Below are positions 1 to 8,908 of a stretch of DNA of 64,000 bases, piece by piece; the stretch's first letter is position 1, and each line of letters starts with the position of its first letter. Under the pieces are notes generated by a model, which saw only the letters and a program-made list of their open reading frames with translations, was not told the origin of the DNA and made no database searches. A program made the position numbers and the translations under genes. The DNA lies in the NCBI GenBank assembly GCA_900215285.1, contig OCMG01000004.1:2836001-2900000 (forward strand). The letters run 5' to 3'. Source of the stretch: Ensifer adhaerens. GTDB lineage: Bacteria > Pseudomonadota > Alphaproteobacteria > Rhizobiales > Rhizobiaceae.

Positions 1-1
1 A

Positions 2-1084
2 CGAATTCCGTACAATCCTTTCGTGTCGCATGCCTATCTGTCAGCGCTGGAGGATTCGGGCTCCGCCGTGTCCCGCGCCGGCTGGCAGCCGCGCCATATG
101 GCCCTTGAGGGAGATGACGGGCGGATTGCTGCAGTGATTCCCTGTTATGGCAAGTCGCACAGCCAGGGCGAATATGTTTTTGACCATGCCTGGGCGGATG
201 CCTATGAGCGGGCCGGCGGGCGCTATTATCCGAAGTTTCAGTGCACGGTTCCCTTCACCCCGGCGAGCGGCCCTCGCCTACTGGTGACAGATGGGCGTAC
301 GGACCTGAAGAAGCAGCTTTCAAAGGCGCTGCGCGAGGAGACAGACCGGTTGGGTTTGTCTTCGGCGCATGTCACCTTCCTGCAAGAGGACGATCTGTCG
401 GTTCTCGAGAGCGACGGCTATCTGCATCGCACCGATCAGCAATTCCATTTCCTCAACAAGGGCTATTCGAGCCACAAGGATTTCTTGAATGAACTCTCCT
501 CCTCCAAGCGCAAGAACCTGCGCAAGGAGCGGCGCTCGGCGCTTGAAAACGGGATCAGCATCGACTGGCTGGCCGGGGGCGACCTGACCGAAGATATCTG
601 GGACCAGTTCTTCGCCTTCTACATGGATACCGGCAGCCGCAAATGGGGGCGCCCCTATCTCACCCGCGAATTCTATTCACTGATCGGCGAGCGGATGGCG
701 GACGATATTTTGCTCGTGATGGCGAAGCGCGAGGGACGCTATGTCGCCGGCGCGATCAATTTCATTGGCGAGGATGCGCTTTATGGGCGGCATTGGGGCT
801 GCATCGAGGATCACCCCTTCCTGCATTTCGAGGTCTGCTATCATCAGGCCATCGATTTTGCGATTGCGCGGAAGCTCGACCGCGTCGAGGCCGGGGCGCA
901 AGGCGAGCACAAGTTGGCGCGCGGCTATCTGCCGGTGACGACGCATTCGGCGCATTACATCGCCCATCCCGGTTTACGCAACGCCGTCGCCGACTATCTG
1001 GAGCGCGAGCGCGAGGCGATTGCCGAGACAGGCGAATATCTTTCCGAACATAGCCCTTTCCGGAAGGGCGAAGAGCAGCCGTGA
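2..1084 (+). CDS. DUF482 / COG3146 GNAT-superfamily protein, 5' end missing
   Basis: This is the carboxy-terminal part (about 360 residues) of a COG3146/DUF482 protein, often labelled peptidogalycan biosynthesis protein, which has a FemAB/GNAT-like acyltransferase fold. The frame is already open at base 2 and reads RIPYNPF before VSHAYLSALEDSGSA. That segment is conserved near the start of the family, so the GTG at 23 is internal and the true start lies before the window. The basic stretch SSSKRKNLRKERR and the later aromatic-rich block around HWGCIEDHPFLHFEVCYH are typical of the family. The substrate is not established; a role in transferring an acyl or aminoacyl group in the envelope is inferred from the fold. 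A HIT-family gene follows after 27 bases, which suggests co-transcription. Confidence 0.85.
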   Translation, partial: RIPYNPFVSHAYLSALEDSGSAVSRAGWQPRHMALEGDDGRIAAVIPCYGKSHSQGEYVFDHAWADAYERAGGRYYPKFQCTVPFTPASGPRLLVTDGRTDLKKQLSKALREETDRLGLSSAHVTFLQEDDLSVLESDGYLHRTDQQFHFLNKGYSSHKDFLNELSSSKRKNLRKERRSALENGISIDWLAGGDLTEDIWDQFFAFYMDTGSRKWGRPYLTREFYSLIGERMADDILLVMAKREGRYVAGAINFIGEDALYGRHWGCIEDHPFLHFEVCYHQAIDFAIARKLDRVEAGAQGEHKLARGYLPVTTHSAHYIAHPGLRNAVADYLEREREAIAETGEYLSEHSPFRKGEEQP

Positions 1085-1111
1085 CGGCTATACAAGACAG
1101 GGAGACACAAC

Positions 1112-1534
1112 ATGTCCGCGACCTATGACGATAACAACATCTTCGCCAAGATCCTGCGCGGCGAAATTCCGGCCTTCAAGGTCTATGAGGATGACGATAC
1201 GCTTGCCTTCATGGACGTGATGCCGCAATCGACGGGTCACACGCTGGTCATTCCGAAGGCGCCTTCGCGCAATCTCCTCGATGCTGATCCGGCTGTACTT
1301 TCGAAGACGATCCCGGTGGTGCAGAAAATCGCCGTTGCCGCCAAGAAGGCTTTTGCCGCCGATGGCATCCAGATCGTTCAGTTCAACGAACCGGCCTCGG
1401 GCCAGACCGTCTACCACCTGCATTTCCACATCATCCCGCGCTTCGAAGGTGTGGCGCTCAAGCCGCATAGCGGAAAGATGGAGGACATGGAGGTTCTGAA
1501 GGCCAATGCCGAAAAGCTGAAGGCGGCGCTCTGA
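1112..1534 (+). CDS. HIT family protein (histidine triad nucleotide-binding hydrolase)
   Basis: A 140-residue HIT protein. The histidine triad reads HLHFHIIPR near residue 100, and the N-terminal block NIFAKILRGEIPAFKVYEDD is the usual Hint/HinT-type opening. HIT proteins hydrolyse nucleotide phosphoramidates or transfer AMP in the cytoplasm; the physiological substrate of bacterial members is not well defined. The ATG at 1112 has a GGGAG Shine-Dalgarno about 8 bases upstream. The gene ends convergent with azlD. A perfect 8-bp GC-rich hairpin at 1562-1579 lies between them but has no T-run, so it is at best a weak terminator. Confidence 0.93.
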   Translation: MSATYDDNNIFAKILRGEIPAFKVYEDDDTLAFMDVMPQSTGHTLVIPKAPSRNLLDADPAVLSKTIPVVQKIAVAAKKAFAADGIQIVQFNEPASGQTVYHLHFHIIPRFEGVALKPHSGKMEDMEVLKANAEKLKAAL

Positions 1535-1600
1535 TTTCTGCTTTCGGGCTGTCGAAAAGGGAGACGGGCTTGCCCGTCTTGCCTCACGGATCTGACCTTT

Positions 1601-1942
1601 TCAGATGCCGAGAAAGTGCAGCCCCACGGCAAGAACTGCCAGCGCCACGGCAATGCCTGCGACCATGTTCTTCTTCAGGAGCAGGAACACGGCAAAGCCA
1701 GCGACAGCCGCGCCGATCCGCAGGGTGATCGGCGTTCCGGCGAGCACGCCGCCGGGATAGAGAACCTGGCTGGCGATAACGCCCGCAACCAGGGCAGTTG
1801 CGACCGCGCGCACCCAGACCAGGGCCTCGCTCTCTTCCGAAAGCTGCTTGCCGCCGAAAACGCCGAGCCAGCGCCAGATGTCGGTACCGAGCGTGCCGGC
1901 AATCAGGATGAAGGAGAAGACGCCGATCTCTTGTGCAGTCAT
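1601..1942 (-). CDS. azlD: AzlD family branched-chain amino-acid exporter small subunit
   Basis: A 113-residue membrane protein of the AzlD family, with about four hydrophobic segments. The motif GTDIWRWLGVFGG near residues 19-31 and the C-terminal run of small hydrophobic residues are typical. AzlC and AzlD together export branched-chain amino acids or analogues across the inner membrane, as BrnFE does in Corynebacterium. The start codon overlaps the end of the upstream gene as ATGA (1939-1942), so the two subunits are translationally coupled. The true substrate cannot be read from the sequence. Confidence 0.88.
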   Translation of the reverse strand: MTAQEIGVFSFILIAGTLGTDIWRWLGVFGGKQLSEESEALVWVRAVATALVAGVIASQVLYPGGVLAGTPITLRIGAAVAGFAVFLLLKKNMVAGIAVALAVLAVGLHFLGI

Positions 1943-2667
1943 GGTGCGCGCCTCCGCCTCGACCTGTCGATGGCATAGGCGAAGGTGCCCGCGACCAAAC
2001 CGGTCAGCAACATGTCGATCTGCGGCGCGAGATAATGCGAGGCAGGCGCCACGATGACGCCGAGACCCAGCGCCCAGTACACCACCGGCTGGCGCGCCGA
2101 TTCCCAGATCGACATGACAAAATACATCGGCGTCAGGAAATAGAGAGTGCCCGCCGCAATCGGCGGCAGTTCGGAGACGACCCCGTAGAGGCTGAAGACG
2201 ATGCCGGTGTTGACCAGCGTCAGCGTCATGCCGAGCCCGGCAAAGAACGCGATCCGGCCTTCGCGCGGAATGTCCTGTATCTTCTTGAGCGTATACACCC
2301 AGGCGGTGATCGCCACGAAATGCGACAGGAAGATCAGGAGGGCGGAGGGCGTCTTCTTCTCGCGGATTTCGGGCACGAGCGCGGCGACCATCGGCGTCAT
2401 GCGGATTGAGGCGAGGCTGACGGCAAGAAAGGCGGCGACCACGCCCATACCGGACGAGATGGCCCCCACAACGATCATCTGCGAGGGCAGCGCCCAGACG
2501 AAGAAAGTGAGGAATGTCGCCTCTGTTCGCGTCAGCCCTGATTGAAAGGCCAGTGCGGTGAAGCCGACAAAGGCCGACATCAGGATGAAGCCGGGAAGCG
2601 AAAAGAGCCCCTTCATACCCTGGACAAACCAGTAGCGGCGGGACCGCTCGACGAGCATGTCCGTCAT
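1939..2667 (-). CDS. azlC: AzlC family branched-chain amino-acid exporter large subunit
   Basis: A 242-residue polytopic membrane protein of the AzlC family. Family signatures include FLTFFVWALPSQMIVVGAI near residues 53-71 and the SIRMTPMVAALVPE segment, followed by several further spans. It is the channel-forming partner of AzlD, encoded directly downstream with a 4-base overlap, and the pair is predicted to export amino acids. The gene lies 77 bases after clpA on the same strand. It may have its own promoter in that gap or be read through from clpA. Confidence 0.88.
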   Translation of the reverse strand: MTDMLVERSRRYWFVQGMKGLFSLPGFILMSAFVGFTALAFQSGLTRTEATFLTFFVWALPSQMIVVGAISSGMGVVAAFLAVSLASIRMTPMVAALVPEIREKKTPSALLIFLSHFVAITAWVYTLKKIQDIPREGRIAFFAGLGMTLTLVNTGIVFSLYGVVSELPPIAAGTLYFLTPMYFVMSIWESARQPVVYWALGLGVIVAPASHYLAPQIDMLLTGLVAGTFAYAIDRSRRRRAP

Positions 2668-2744
2668 CGTGCACTCATGTCAGGAAATCCGAGGATGAAA
2701 AGGCGGGAAGGACGCGACCCTTGCGAGCCGCGTCCGGTATCGAA

Positions 2745-5165
2745 TCAGACGCCCAGGTCAGACGGTGATTTTTTCTTGGGGCGTGAGGCCTTTGGCTTGG
2801 CCGGGCGCTTTGCCGCAGCCTTGGCGGCTGCCTCTTCCTCGGCTTCCGGCTTCGGTTCGATCTTGGCGCCTTCCGGGATGAAGTCGAGCTTCAGCTCGGC
2901 GCCATCGACGGAGACGCGGACCACGCCGCCCTTCTTGAGCCGGCCGAAGAGGATTTCGTCGGCGAGCTTCTTCTTGATGTTTTCCTGGATGACGCGCGAC
3001 AGCGGACGGGCGCCCATCTTGTCGTCGTACCCCTTCTTGGCCAGCCAGTCGGTCGCCTCGTCTGTCAGTTCGAATGTCACGTTGCGTTCCGAGAGCTGGG
3101 CCTCGAGCTGCATCACGAACTTCTGCACCACCTGGTGGATGACCTGCGGCGGCAGCGGCGCGAACTGGATCGTCGCATCGAGACGGTTGCGGAATTCCGG
3201 CGTGAACAGGCGGTTCATCGCCTCAACATCCTCATCCGTCCGCTTCGACGAGCCAAAGCCGATGGCCGACTTCGCCATTTCGGCAGCACCCGCATTGGTC
3301 GTCATGATCAGGATGACGTTGCGGAAGTCGATCTTCTTGCCGTTGTGGTCGGTCAGCGAGCCATGGTCCATGACCTGCAGAAGGATATTGAAGATGTCCG
3401 GATGCGCCTTCTCGATTTCGTCGAGCAGCAGCACGCAATGCGGATGCTGGTCGACGCCATCGGTCAGGAGACCGCCCTGGTCGAAGCCGACATAGCCGGG
3501 AGGTGCGCCAAGCAGGCGCGACACGGTATGCCGTTCCATATATTCCGACATGTCGAAGCGCAGCAGTTCAACGCCGAGCGAGGACGCCAGCTGCTTGGCG
3601 ACTTCGGTCTTGCCGACGCCGGTGGGACCCGCAAAGACATAGCAGCCGATCGGTTTGTTGGGTTCGCGCAGGCCGGCACGCGCCAGCTTGATCGCGGACG
3701 ACAGCGCATCGATCGCATTGTCCTGGCCGTAGACAACCGAGCGCAGTTCCTTGTCGAGATTGGCGAGAACCACCTCGTCGTCCTTCGAGACCGTCTTCGG
3801 CGGAATGCGGGCCATGGTCGCGATCGTTGCCTCGATCTCCTTGTCGGTGATCGTCTTGCGACGGCGCGAGACCGGCAGCAGCATCTGTGCGGCACCGGCC
3901 TCGTCGATCACGTCGATCGCCTTGTCGGGCAGCTTGCGGTCGGAGATATAACGCGCCGAAAGCTCGACCGCCGCCTTGATGGCGTCGTTCGTGTATTTCA
4001 GCTTGTGGTAATCTTCGAAATACGGCTTCAGGCCCTTCATGATGTCGATCGCATCATCGATAGACGGCTCGTTGACGTCGATCTTCTGGAAGCGACGCAC
4101 CAGCGCGCGGTCCTTCTCGAAGAACTGGCGATATTCCTTGTAAGTCGTCGAGCCGATGCAGCGGATCGCACCGGAAGAGAGCGCAGGCTTCAGGAGGTTC
4201 GATGCATCCATCGCCCCGCCGGACGTAGCGCCAGCCCCGATCACCGTGTGGATTTCGTCGATGAAGAGGATGGCGCCGGGATAGTCTTCCAGCTCCTTGA
4301 CGACCTGCTTCAGGCGCTCCTCGAAGTCGCCGCGATAGCGGGTTCCGGCAAGGAGAGTTCCCATATCGAGGGAGAAGATCGTCGCGTTTTCAAGCGCTTC
4401 CGGCACCTTCTTCTCGACGATACGCTTGGCGAGACCTTCGGCAATCGCGGTCTTGCCTACGCCGGGATCGCCCACGTAGAGCGGGTTGTTCTTGGAGCGT
4501 CGGCACAGGATCTGGATCGTGCGGTTGACTTCGTCGTGACGGCCGATCAGCGGGTCGATCTTGCCGACCTTGGCCTTCTCGTTGAGGTTGACGCAATAGG
4601 CCTTGAGCGCATCCTGCTTCTTCTTGCCCTCGCCTTCCTCATGCTCGTTGCCGCCGCGCTGGGCGGTCGGACCGTTCTCGGTTTCCTCGGTGACGCCGCG
4701 CGGCGCGCGGACTTCGCTGGAACCGGGACGCTTCCCGATGCCATGCGAGATATAGTTGACCGCATCATAGCGGGTCATTTCCTGCTCCTGCAGGAAGAAT
4801 GCGGCGTGACTTTCGCGCTCGGCGAAAATGGCCACAAGCACGTTTGCCCCCGTCACTTCCTCGCGGCCGGAGGACTGGACGTGGATGACGGCGCGCTGAA
4901 TGACGCGCTGGAAACCCGAGGTCGGCTTGGAATCCTCCTCGTAGCCCGTGACCAGGCTGCCGAGTTCGGTATCGATATAGTCGATGACGGTCTTGCGCAG
5001 CGCGTCGAGATCGACATTGCAGGCACCCATGACGGCGGCGGCATCGGTATCCTCGATCAGCGCGAGAAGCAGATGCTCCAGCGTGGCATATTCATGATGG
5101 CGCTCGTTGGCAAACGTGAGGGCCTGATGGAGCGCTTTTTCCAGACTTGGCGAAAATGTCGGCAC
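2745..5165 (-). CDS. clpA: ATP-dependent Clp protease ATP-binding subunit ClpA
   Basis: An 806-residue AAA+ unfoldase that feeds substrates to ClpP. Order of domains: ClpN double repeat (residues 1-150), an acidic/basic linker (about 150-185), AAA module 1 with Walker A GDPGVGKTA, AAA module 2 with Walker A GPTGVGKTE, and the D2 C-domain. The ClpP-docking loop IGF is present near residue 630, which marks it as a ClpP partner and not ClpB. It is about 50 residues longer than E. coli ClpA because of a C-terminal tail rich in Ala, Lys and Pro, ending PKKKSPSDLGV. The gene follows clpS by 9 bases, so adaptor and unfoldase are one operon. Confidence 0.98.
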   Translation of the reverse strand: MPTFSPSLEKALHQALTFANERHHEYATLEHLLLALIEDTDAAAVMGACNVDLDALRKTVIDYIDTELGSLVTGYEEDSKPTSGFQRVIQRAVIHVQSSGREEVTGANVLVAIFAERESHAAFFLQEQEMTRYDAVNYISHGIGKRPGSSEVRAPRGVTEETENGPTAQRGGNEHEEGEGKKKQDALKAYCVNLNEKAKVGKIDPLIGRHDEVNRTIQILCRRSKNNPLYVGDPGVGKTAIAEGLAKRIVEKKVPEALENATIFSLDMGTLLAGTRYRGDFEERLKQVVKELEDYPGAILFIDEIHTVIGAGATSGGAMDASNLLKPALSSGAIRCIGSTTYKEYRQFFEKDRALVRRFQKIDVNEPSIDDAIDIMKGLKPYFEDYHKLKYTNDAIKAAVELSARYISDRKLPDKAIDVIDEAGAAQMLLPVSRRRKTITDKEIEATIATMARIPPKTVSKDDEVVLANLDKELRSVVYGQDNAIDALSSAIKLARAGLREPNKPIGCYVFAGPTGVGKTEVAKQLASSLGVELLRFDMSEYMERHTVSRLLGAPPGYVGFDQGGLLTDGVDQHPHCVLLLDEIEKAHPDIFNILLQVMDHGSLTDHNGKKIDFRNVILIMTTNAGAAEMAKSAIGFGSSKRTDEDVEAMNRLFTPEFRNRLDATIQFAPLPPQVIHQVVQKFVMQLEAQLSERNVTFELTDEATDWLAKKGYDDKMGARPLSRVIQENIKKKLADEILFGRLKKGGVVRVSVDGAELKLDFIPEGAKIEPKPEAEEEAAAKAAAKRPAKPKASRPKKKSPSDLGV

Positions 5166-5174
5166 GATTTTCCC

Positions 5175-5531
5175 TCACTTCTTTTCCATGACACATTGCA
5201 GCGGATGCTGGTGTTGCCGGGCGAAATCCATCACCTGCGTCACCTTTGTCTCCGCCACCTCGTAGGTGAAAATTCCGCATTCGCCGACGCCGTGGTTGTG
5301 GACATGCAGCATGATGCGGGTCGCGGCCTCCCGATCCTTCTGGAAGAAACGCTCCAGAATGTGGATCACAAATTCCATCGGGGTATAATCGTCGTTGAGA
5401 AGCAGGACGCGGTAGAGACTGGGACGTTTTGTCTTGGGCTTGGTTCGCGTGATCACGGCGGTGCCGCGATTGCCGCCCGTCCTGTTGTCATCATCATTTT
5501 CAGCCTGCATATGGACCGGCATGACGATCAT
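5175..5531 (-). CDS. clpS: ATP-dependent Clp protease adaptor ClpS
   Basis: A 118-residue ClpS adaptor. The core contains [19 protein letters not shown], the conserved hydrophobic pocket that binds N-degrons, and the later [19 protein letters not shown] segment. ClpS delivers N-end-rule substrates to ClpA, which is encoded 9 bases downstream. The N-terminus before residue 35 is flexible and low in complexity. In-frame ATGs also exist at 5522 and 5510. The first one was kept because rhizobial homologues as I recall them start at the equivalent place. Confidence 0.95.
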   Translation of the reverse strand: MIVMPVHMQAENDDDNRTGGNRGTAVITRTKPKTKRPSLYRVLLLNDDYTPMEFVIHILERFFQKDREAATRIMLHVHNHGVGECGIFTYEVAETKVTQVMDFARQHQHPLQCVMEKK

Positions 5532-5750
5532 TTCCAGATAAACTCCATTGGCATTTCCATTCTTGCGGTCTGGAAAACACAGACCCGGACCGCGGAGGCG
5601 AAGCTCCTATCTAAGTGCGCCGATCTGCTATTTTAAGGCCTTCCGTCCGGTCCGCAACGGGAAATGATGGCTAAGGCCGGCAAGCCCCTACATTTCTTCG
5701 TGAGCGATCCTGATCGGATACGGGGGCATCATGCCGGCCCCGTTGCACGC
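5532..5750. other. Intergenic region carrying the clpS upstream sequence
   Basis: A gene-free stretch between clpS and the phasin terminator. It must hold the clpSA promoter. No clear RNA gene, repeat or operator was recognised here. Confidence 0.5.
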
Positions 5751-5782
5751 AAAAATAAAACCGGCCCGCAATGGAGCCGGTT
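5751..5782 (-). terminator. Rho-independent terminator of the phasin gene
   Basis: Read on the minus strand, an ACCGGC/GCCGGT stem with a purine-poor loop is followed by the run TTTTATTTTT. It lies about 40 bases after the phasin stop codon, so it terminates that transcript before clpS. Confidence 0.8.
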
Positions 5783-5820
5783 CCAAGGATTCTACGTTAA
5801 AGTCTCAGAGACTGGGACTG

Positions 5821-6177
5821 TCAGGCGGCTTCGTTGAACTGCGGCGCCGGAACGTTCGTCTTGTTCATGGCCGTCTGGAACGGCGCATAGGCGGTCTTGG
5901 CGACATCGGCGTACATTTCGCCCATCTTCGTGGCTTCAGCGACCATCTTGTCGAAGGAAGCCTTCACGAAGGCCGTCTGCAACTCGACAGCAGCTTCGAT
6001 GCTCTTGACGCCTGCAAGCTTTTCGACGTGAGCCACGCTGTCTTCGAAGGACTTCTTGGAGAAATCCGCCGCTTCAGTCGCAATCGCCTGAAAACCCTGG
6101 GTCACGGCCGAATAGTTCTTCAGCATCGTTTCCATGGCTTCCTTGCTCTTGTGGCTGGCTTCATCAAAATTGAACAT
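5821..6177 (-). CDS. Phasin family protein (polyhydroxyalkanoate granule-associated)
   Basis: A 118-residue, wholly helical phasin of the Phasin_2 type. It opens MFNFDEASHKSKEAMETM and shows the amphipathic pattern KNYSAVTQGFQAIATEAADF, then ELQTAFVKASFDKMVAEATK. Phasins coat PHA/PHB granules in the cytoplasm and limit their size. The ATG at 6177 was chosen because it has AAGGGTGAAGC just upstream and matches the family N-terminus; longer readings add an unrelated extension. The gene is monocistronic, with its own promoter and a strong terminator. Confidence 0.92.
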   Translation of the reverse strand: MFNFDEASHKSKEAMETMLKNYSAVTQGFQAIATEAADFSKKSFEDSVAHVEKLAGVKSIEAAVELQTAFVKASFDKMVAEATKMGEMYADVAKTAYAPFQTAMNKTNVPAPQFNEAA

Positions 6178-6211
6178 TGCTTCACCCTTGAGTTCGAGAA
6201 GAGGCCGCATC

Positions 6212-6237
6212 ATTATATGCAGCGCACAAAAAGTCAA
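6212..6237 (-). promoter_or_regulatory. Candidate sigma-70 promoter of the phasin gene
   Basis: On the minus strand, TTGACT (6232-6237) is followed by TATAAT (6212-6217), which leaves a short 14-base spacer. The register TAATGA gives 16. Very AT-rich sequence lies upstream. The start codon is about 35 bases downstream. Confidence 0.5.
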
Positions 6238-6364
6238 CCCAAGAGAGCGCAAGGCACAACAGAGCCTCAACCAATAAATATATCAAATTTATGAATTTAT
6301 TTGGTTTTGCTAATTGCTGCAGCGCGAATGCACATTCACGCCGCGGCACGGGCGCGGAAGAGCA

Positions 6365-6568
6365 TCACAGATCGATGTCGAGGATCGCCATGGAGAAGTT
6401 ATAGGACAGTTCGCCTTCTTCTTCATCCTTGTAGATGACTCCGAGAAACTCGTCCTCAAGGTAGACCTCGGCGGAGTCGTCCTTGCGCGGTCGCGCCTTC
6501 ACGACGAGGGCCGGATTGAGATTGCGCTTCAGATAGGCCTCGAGCTTGCGGATTTCTTCCGGTTTCAC
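6365..6568 (-). CDS. DUF3126 family protein
   Basis: A 67-residue protein of the DUF3126 family, which is found mainly in Alphaproteobacteria and has no known function. It starts MKPEEIRKLEAYLKR and continues with a small beta-rich segment, EVYLEDEFLGVIYKDEEEGE. It is acidic and has no membrane span or signal peptide. It diverges from the GGDEF-EAL gene, and the 159 bases between them hold both promoters. Confidence 0.85.
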   Translation of the reverse strand: MKPEEIRKLEAYLKRNLNPALVVKARPRKDDSAEVYLEDEFLGVIYKDEEEGELSYNFSMAILDIDL

Positions 6569-6727
6569 GACTTCATCCTTGTTCTATTGCTGGGAGTATG
6601 GCTCGCCGGCTTTTGGCATACCGGACGTGACGCTGTAAACCCCGCGCGGCAATGCATCATTCGCATAGACGCGAACAATGATCCTTTGCACAATCTATGC
6701 GGAGGTTCTATTAATCCAATTTTATCG

Positions 6728-8761
6728 ATGACTCACTATGTTTCAAAACCATTAGAAGTGGCAGGTGAATATTTGTCGGACGCAAGCAGATTTGAAAAAG
6801 CGATGAAGGTCGCGCAAGCGAAGTCGGCGCTGTCCGGCTTGTTGCTTTCGCTCGCCATGAACAGCTTTATTGCCATTTCCCTGGCCGCACTTCTGGTCCT
6901 CGACAGGCCCAGCAGGCCCGTTCTTTACTGGTTGCTTGCCGTTTTGCTGATCAATGCCGTCCGCTTCGCCTACGTGATCGGCATACGTCGGCGCGAGACG
7001 CTGAAGCGCAATCCGCAAATGGTCCTCAATTTCCTGGCCCTCGGCGCTCTGACAAGCGGTGTGTGCTGGTCGATCGTGCCGATCGCACTTTCCAACGTTG
7101 CCGATAGTCACGACAGCTATGTCATCTTCATCATCACGGGCATGACCGCAGGCACGCTGATCCAGGATGCGGCCTATGCAATCGCCGCGCTGGCGTTCCT
7201 GACGCCGCCCCTTTTCGCTCTCGACGCAATCATGCTCTTTTCGGGCACGTCCACCGGCTTTCTGATCGGCGCGAACGCCGTCGTTCTCACGGTCATCATT
7301 GTGAGAAACACGTTCGAGGCAGAGCGTCAGTTCCTGGCTCGAACCCGCAGCGCGCTCGAAGCCCGTGCATTGGCAAAGTCGCTCTACGATGCCAACGCCC
7401 ATATCGTGGATTCGAACCGACAGCTTGAAGTGCTTGCCCGGCAGGACGCCCTCACGGGGCTTTCCAACCGTGCCTCCTTCAACGAAGCGCTGAACGCCCG
7501 TCTTTCGGCCCTGAGCGGCGACATGGAGCTTGCACTGGTCCTGTTCGACCTCGATCGTTTCAAGGCGGTCAACGATACCTATGGCCATCGCGCCGGCGAC
7601 AAGCTTCTTCTGGCATTCACCCGCAAGCTGAGGACCCTTTCAGAGCCGGACGACTTGCTGGCGCGCCTCGGCGGCGATGAATTCGCTGCAATCGTGTGCG
7701 GAAAGGGTGCCGCGGAGCGCTCCCGCATCTTCGCGACCAAAGTCGTCGACGGCTTTCGCGACCCCATCATCGACGGAGGATTGCAGACGCGCAGCGGCGC
7801 CAGCGCTGGCATTGCCTTTGCCCCCGAGCACGGACGCGAGCCCGATGGGCTTTTCGCCGCGGCTGACATGGCGCTTTATGACGCCAAGGAGCGGGGACGC
7901 CGCCTGGTCTCGGTTTTCAACAGCACGCTTCGCGAGCGCCTCAACCGGCAGCGCCTGATCGAGGCGACGCTGCCGGCGGCCATCGCCAACGGCGACGTGA
8001 GGGCGGTTTTCCAGCCGCAAGTGTCACTCATCAATGGCGACGTGATTGGCTTCGAGACGCTGATGCGCTGGTACGACCCGGTCCTGGGCCACGTGAATCC
8101 CCAGGAGATCGGCGAGGTCGCCGCCAATGCCCATATGGGCCATCACGTCACACGGTTTATGCTGATCAAGGCCTGCGAGTTCCTCAAGGCCATTGGTGAC
8201 GCCGGACGTCTCGACGTTCCGGTCGCAGTCAACATCTCGCCGCGTGAGTTCGCCAACGTTTCTCCGGCAGACATGTTCATCGAGGTGGCGGCCGACTACA
8301 ATATCGATCCGGACCGGATCGAAATCGAGATTACCGAAGAGACGCTGTTCGACACCAAGAGCTCGAACCATCAGCTGGTGAGGCTGAAAAAGGCTGGCTT
8401 CAAGATCGCCGTCGACGATTTCGGCATGGGGCATTCATCCCTCTCCTACCTGATCGACATGCGCATCGACCGGCTCAAGATCGATCGCAACTTCATCACC
8501 GGAATTGCGCACAACCCGCATAACCAGGCGCTGGTGACGGCTTTGCTGACGCTCGGCAAGGCGCTTGATCTGGCGATTCTCGTGGAAGGGGTGGAGACGC
8601 GCGAAGAGGCAGAGAAGCTGATCGAGCTTGGCTGCGATCAGGCACAGGGCTTCCTTTTCTCCAAGGCCCTGACACCCGCAGACGCCGCGCTCTGGCTCGC
8701 CCAGCGCGAGCTTCTGGGCAAGGACATCATCAAGCTCGCCAATACCAAGCGCATTGCCTGA
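6728..8761 (+). CDS. Membrane-anchored GGDEF-EAL protein (cyclic-di-GMP turnover)
   Basis: A 677-residue protein with about five or six membrane spans in residues 35-200, then a GGDEF domain and an EAL domain. The GGDEF motif is intact at residues 315-319, so diguanylate cyclase activity is possible. The inhibitory RxxD site expected five residues before it is absent (EPDD there). The EAL motif is E443-T444-L445, with the glutamate kept, and NISPREF, EITEE, DDFGMGHSS, DRLKIDR and VEGVET are all present, so phosphodiesterase activity is also possible. Which activity dominates cannot be read from sequence. The ATG at 6728 was chosen over a long in-frame extension that reaches across the divergent DUF3126 gene. 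Confidence 0.93.
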   Translation: MTHYVSKPLEVAGEYLSDASRFEKAMKVAQAKSALSGLLLSLAMNSFIAISLAALLVLDRPSRPVLYWLLAVLLINAVRFAYVIGIRRRETLKRNPQMVLNFLALGALTSGVCWSIVPIALSNVADSHDSYVIFIITGMTAGTLIQDAAYAIAALAFLTPPLFALDAIMLFSGTSTGFLIGANAVVLTVIIVRNTFEAERQFLARTRSALEARALAKSLYDANAHIVDSNRQLEVLARQDALTGLSNRASFNEALNARLSALSGDMELALVLFDLDRFKAVNDTYGHRAGDKLLLAFTRKLRTLSEPDDLLARLGGDEFAAIVCGKGAAERSRIFATKVVDGFRDPIIDGGLQTRSGASAGIAFAPEHGREPDGLFAAADMALYDAKERGRRLVSVFNSTLRERLNRQRLIEATLPAAIANGDVRAVFQPQVSLINGDVIGFETLMRWYDPVLGHVNPQEIGEVAANAHMGHHVTRFMLIKACEFLKAIGDAGRLDVPVAVNISPREFANVSPADMFIEVAADYNIDPDRIEIEITEETLFDTKSSNHQLVRLKKAGFKIAVDDFGMGHSSLSYLIDMRIDRLKIDRNFITGIAHNPHNQALVTALLTLGKALDLAILVEGVETREEAEKLIELGCDQAQGFLFSKALTPADAALWLAQRELLGKDIIKLANTKRIA

Positions 8762-8908
8762 ATTTGCCACCTTCACCCAAATTCGACGTCGCGCGGTAAG
8801 TTTGCCGCGTAAAGGCTTCCCGTTGCCTTGCTTTTCTTTTATGGAACACGCAAAAAACGGTTCATCTCGGGCTGGCATGCCCGGATCAATGCGAGGACAC
8901 CTCCGTCA

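Noticed and set aside
1562..1579. AGACGGGC/GCCCGTCT hairpin between the HIT gene and azlD as a terminator
   Set aside because: The stem is perfect but no T-run follows on either strand, so it was not listed as a feature.
3135..5636. A long open frame of more than 800 codons on the plus strand opposite clpA and clpS
   Set aside because: It is a shadow of the minus-strand genes caused by high GC in third positions. It has no family similarity, and clpA and clpS are certain.
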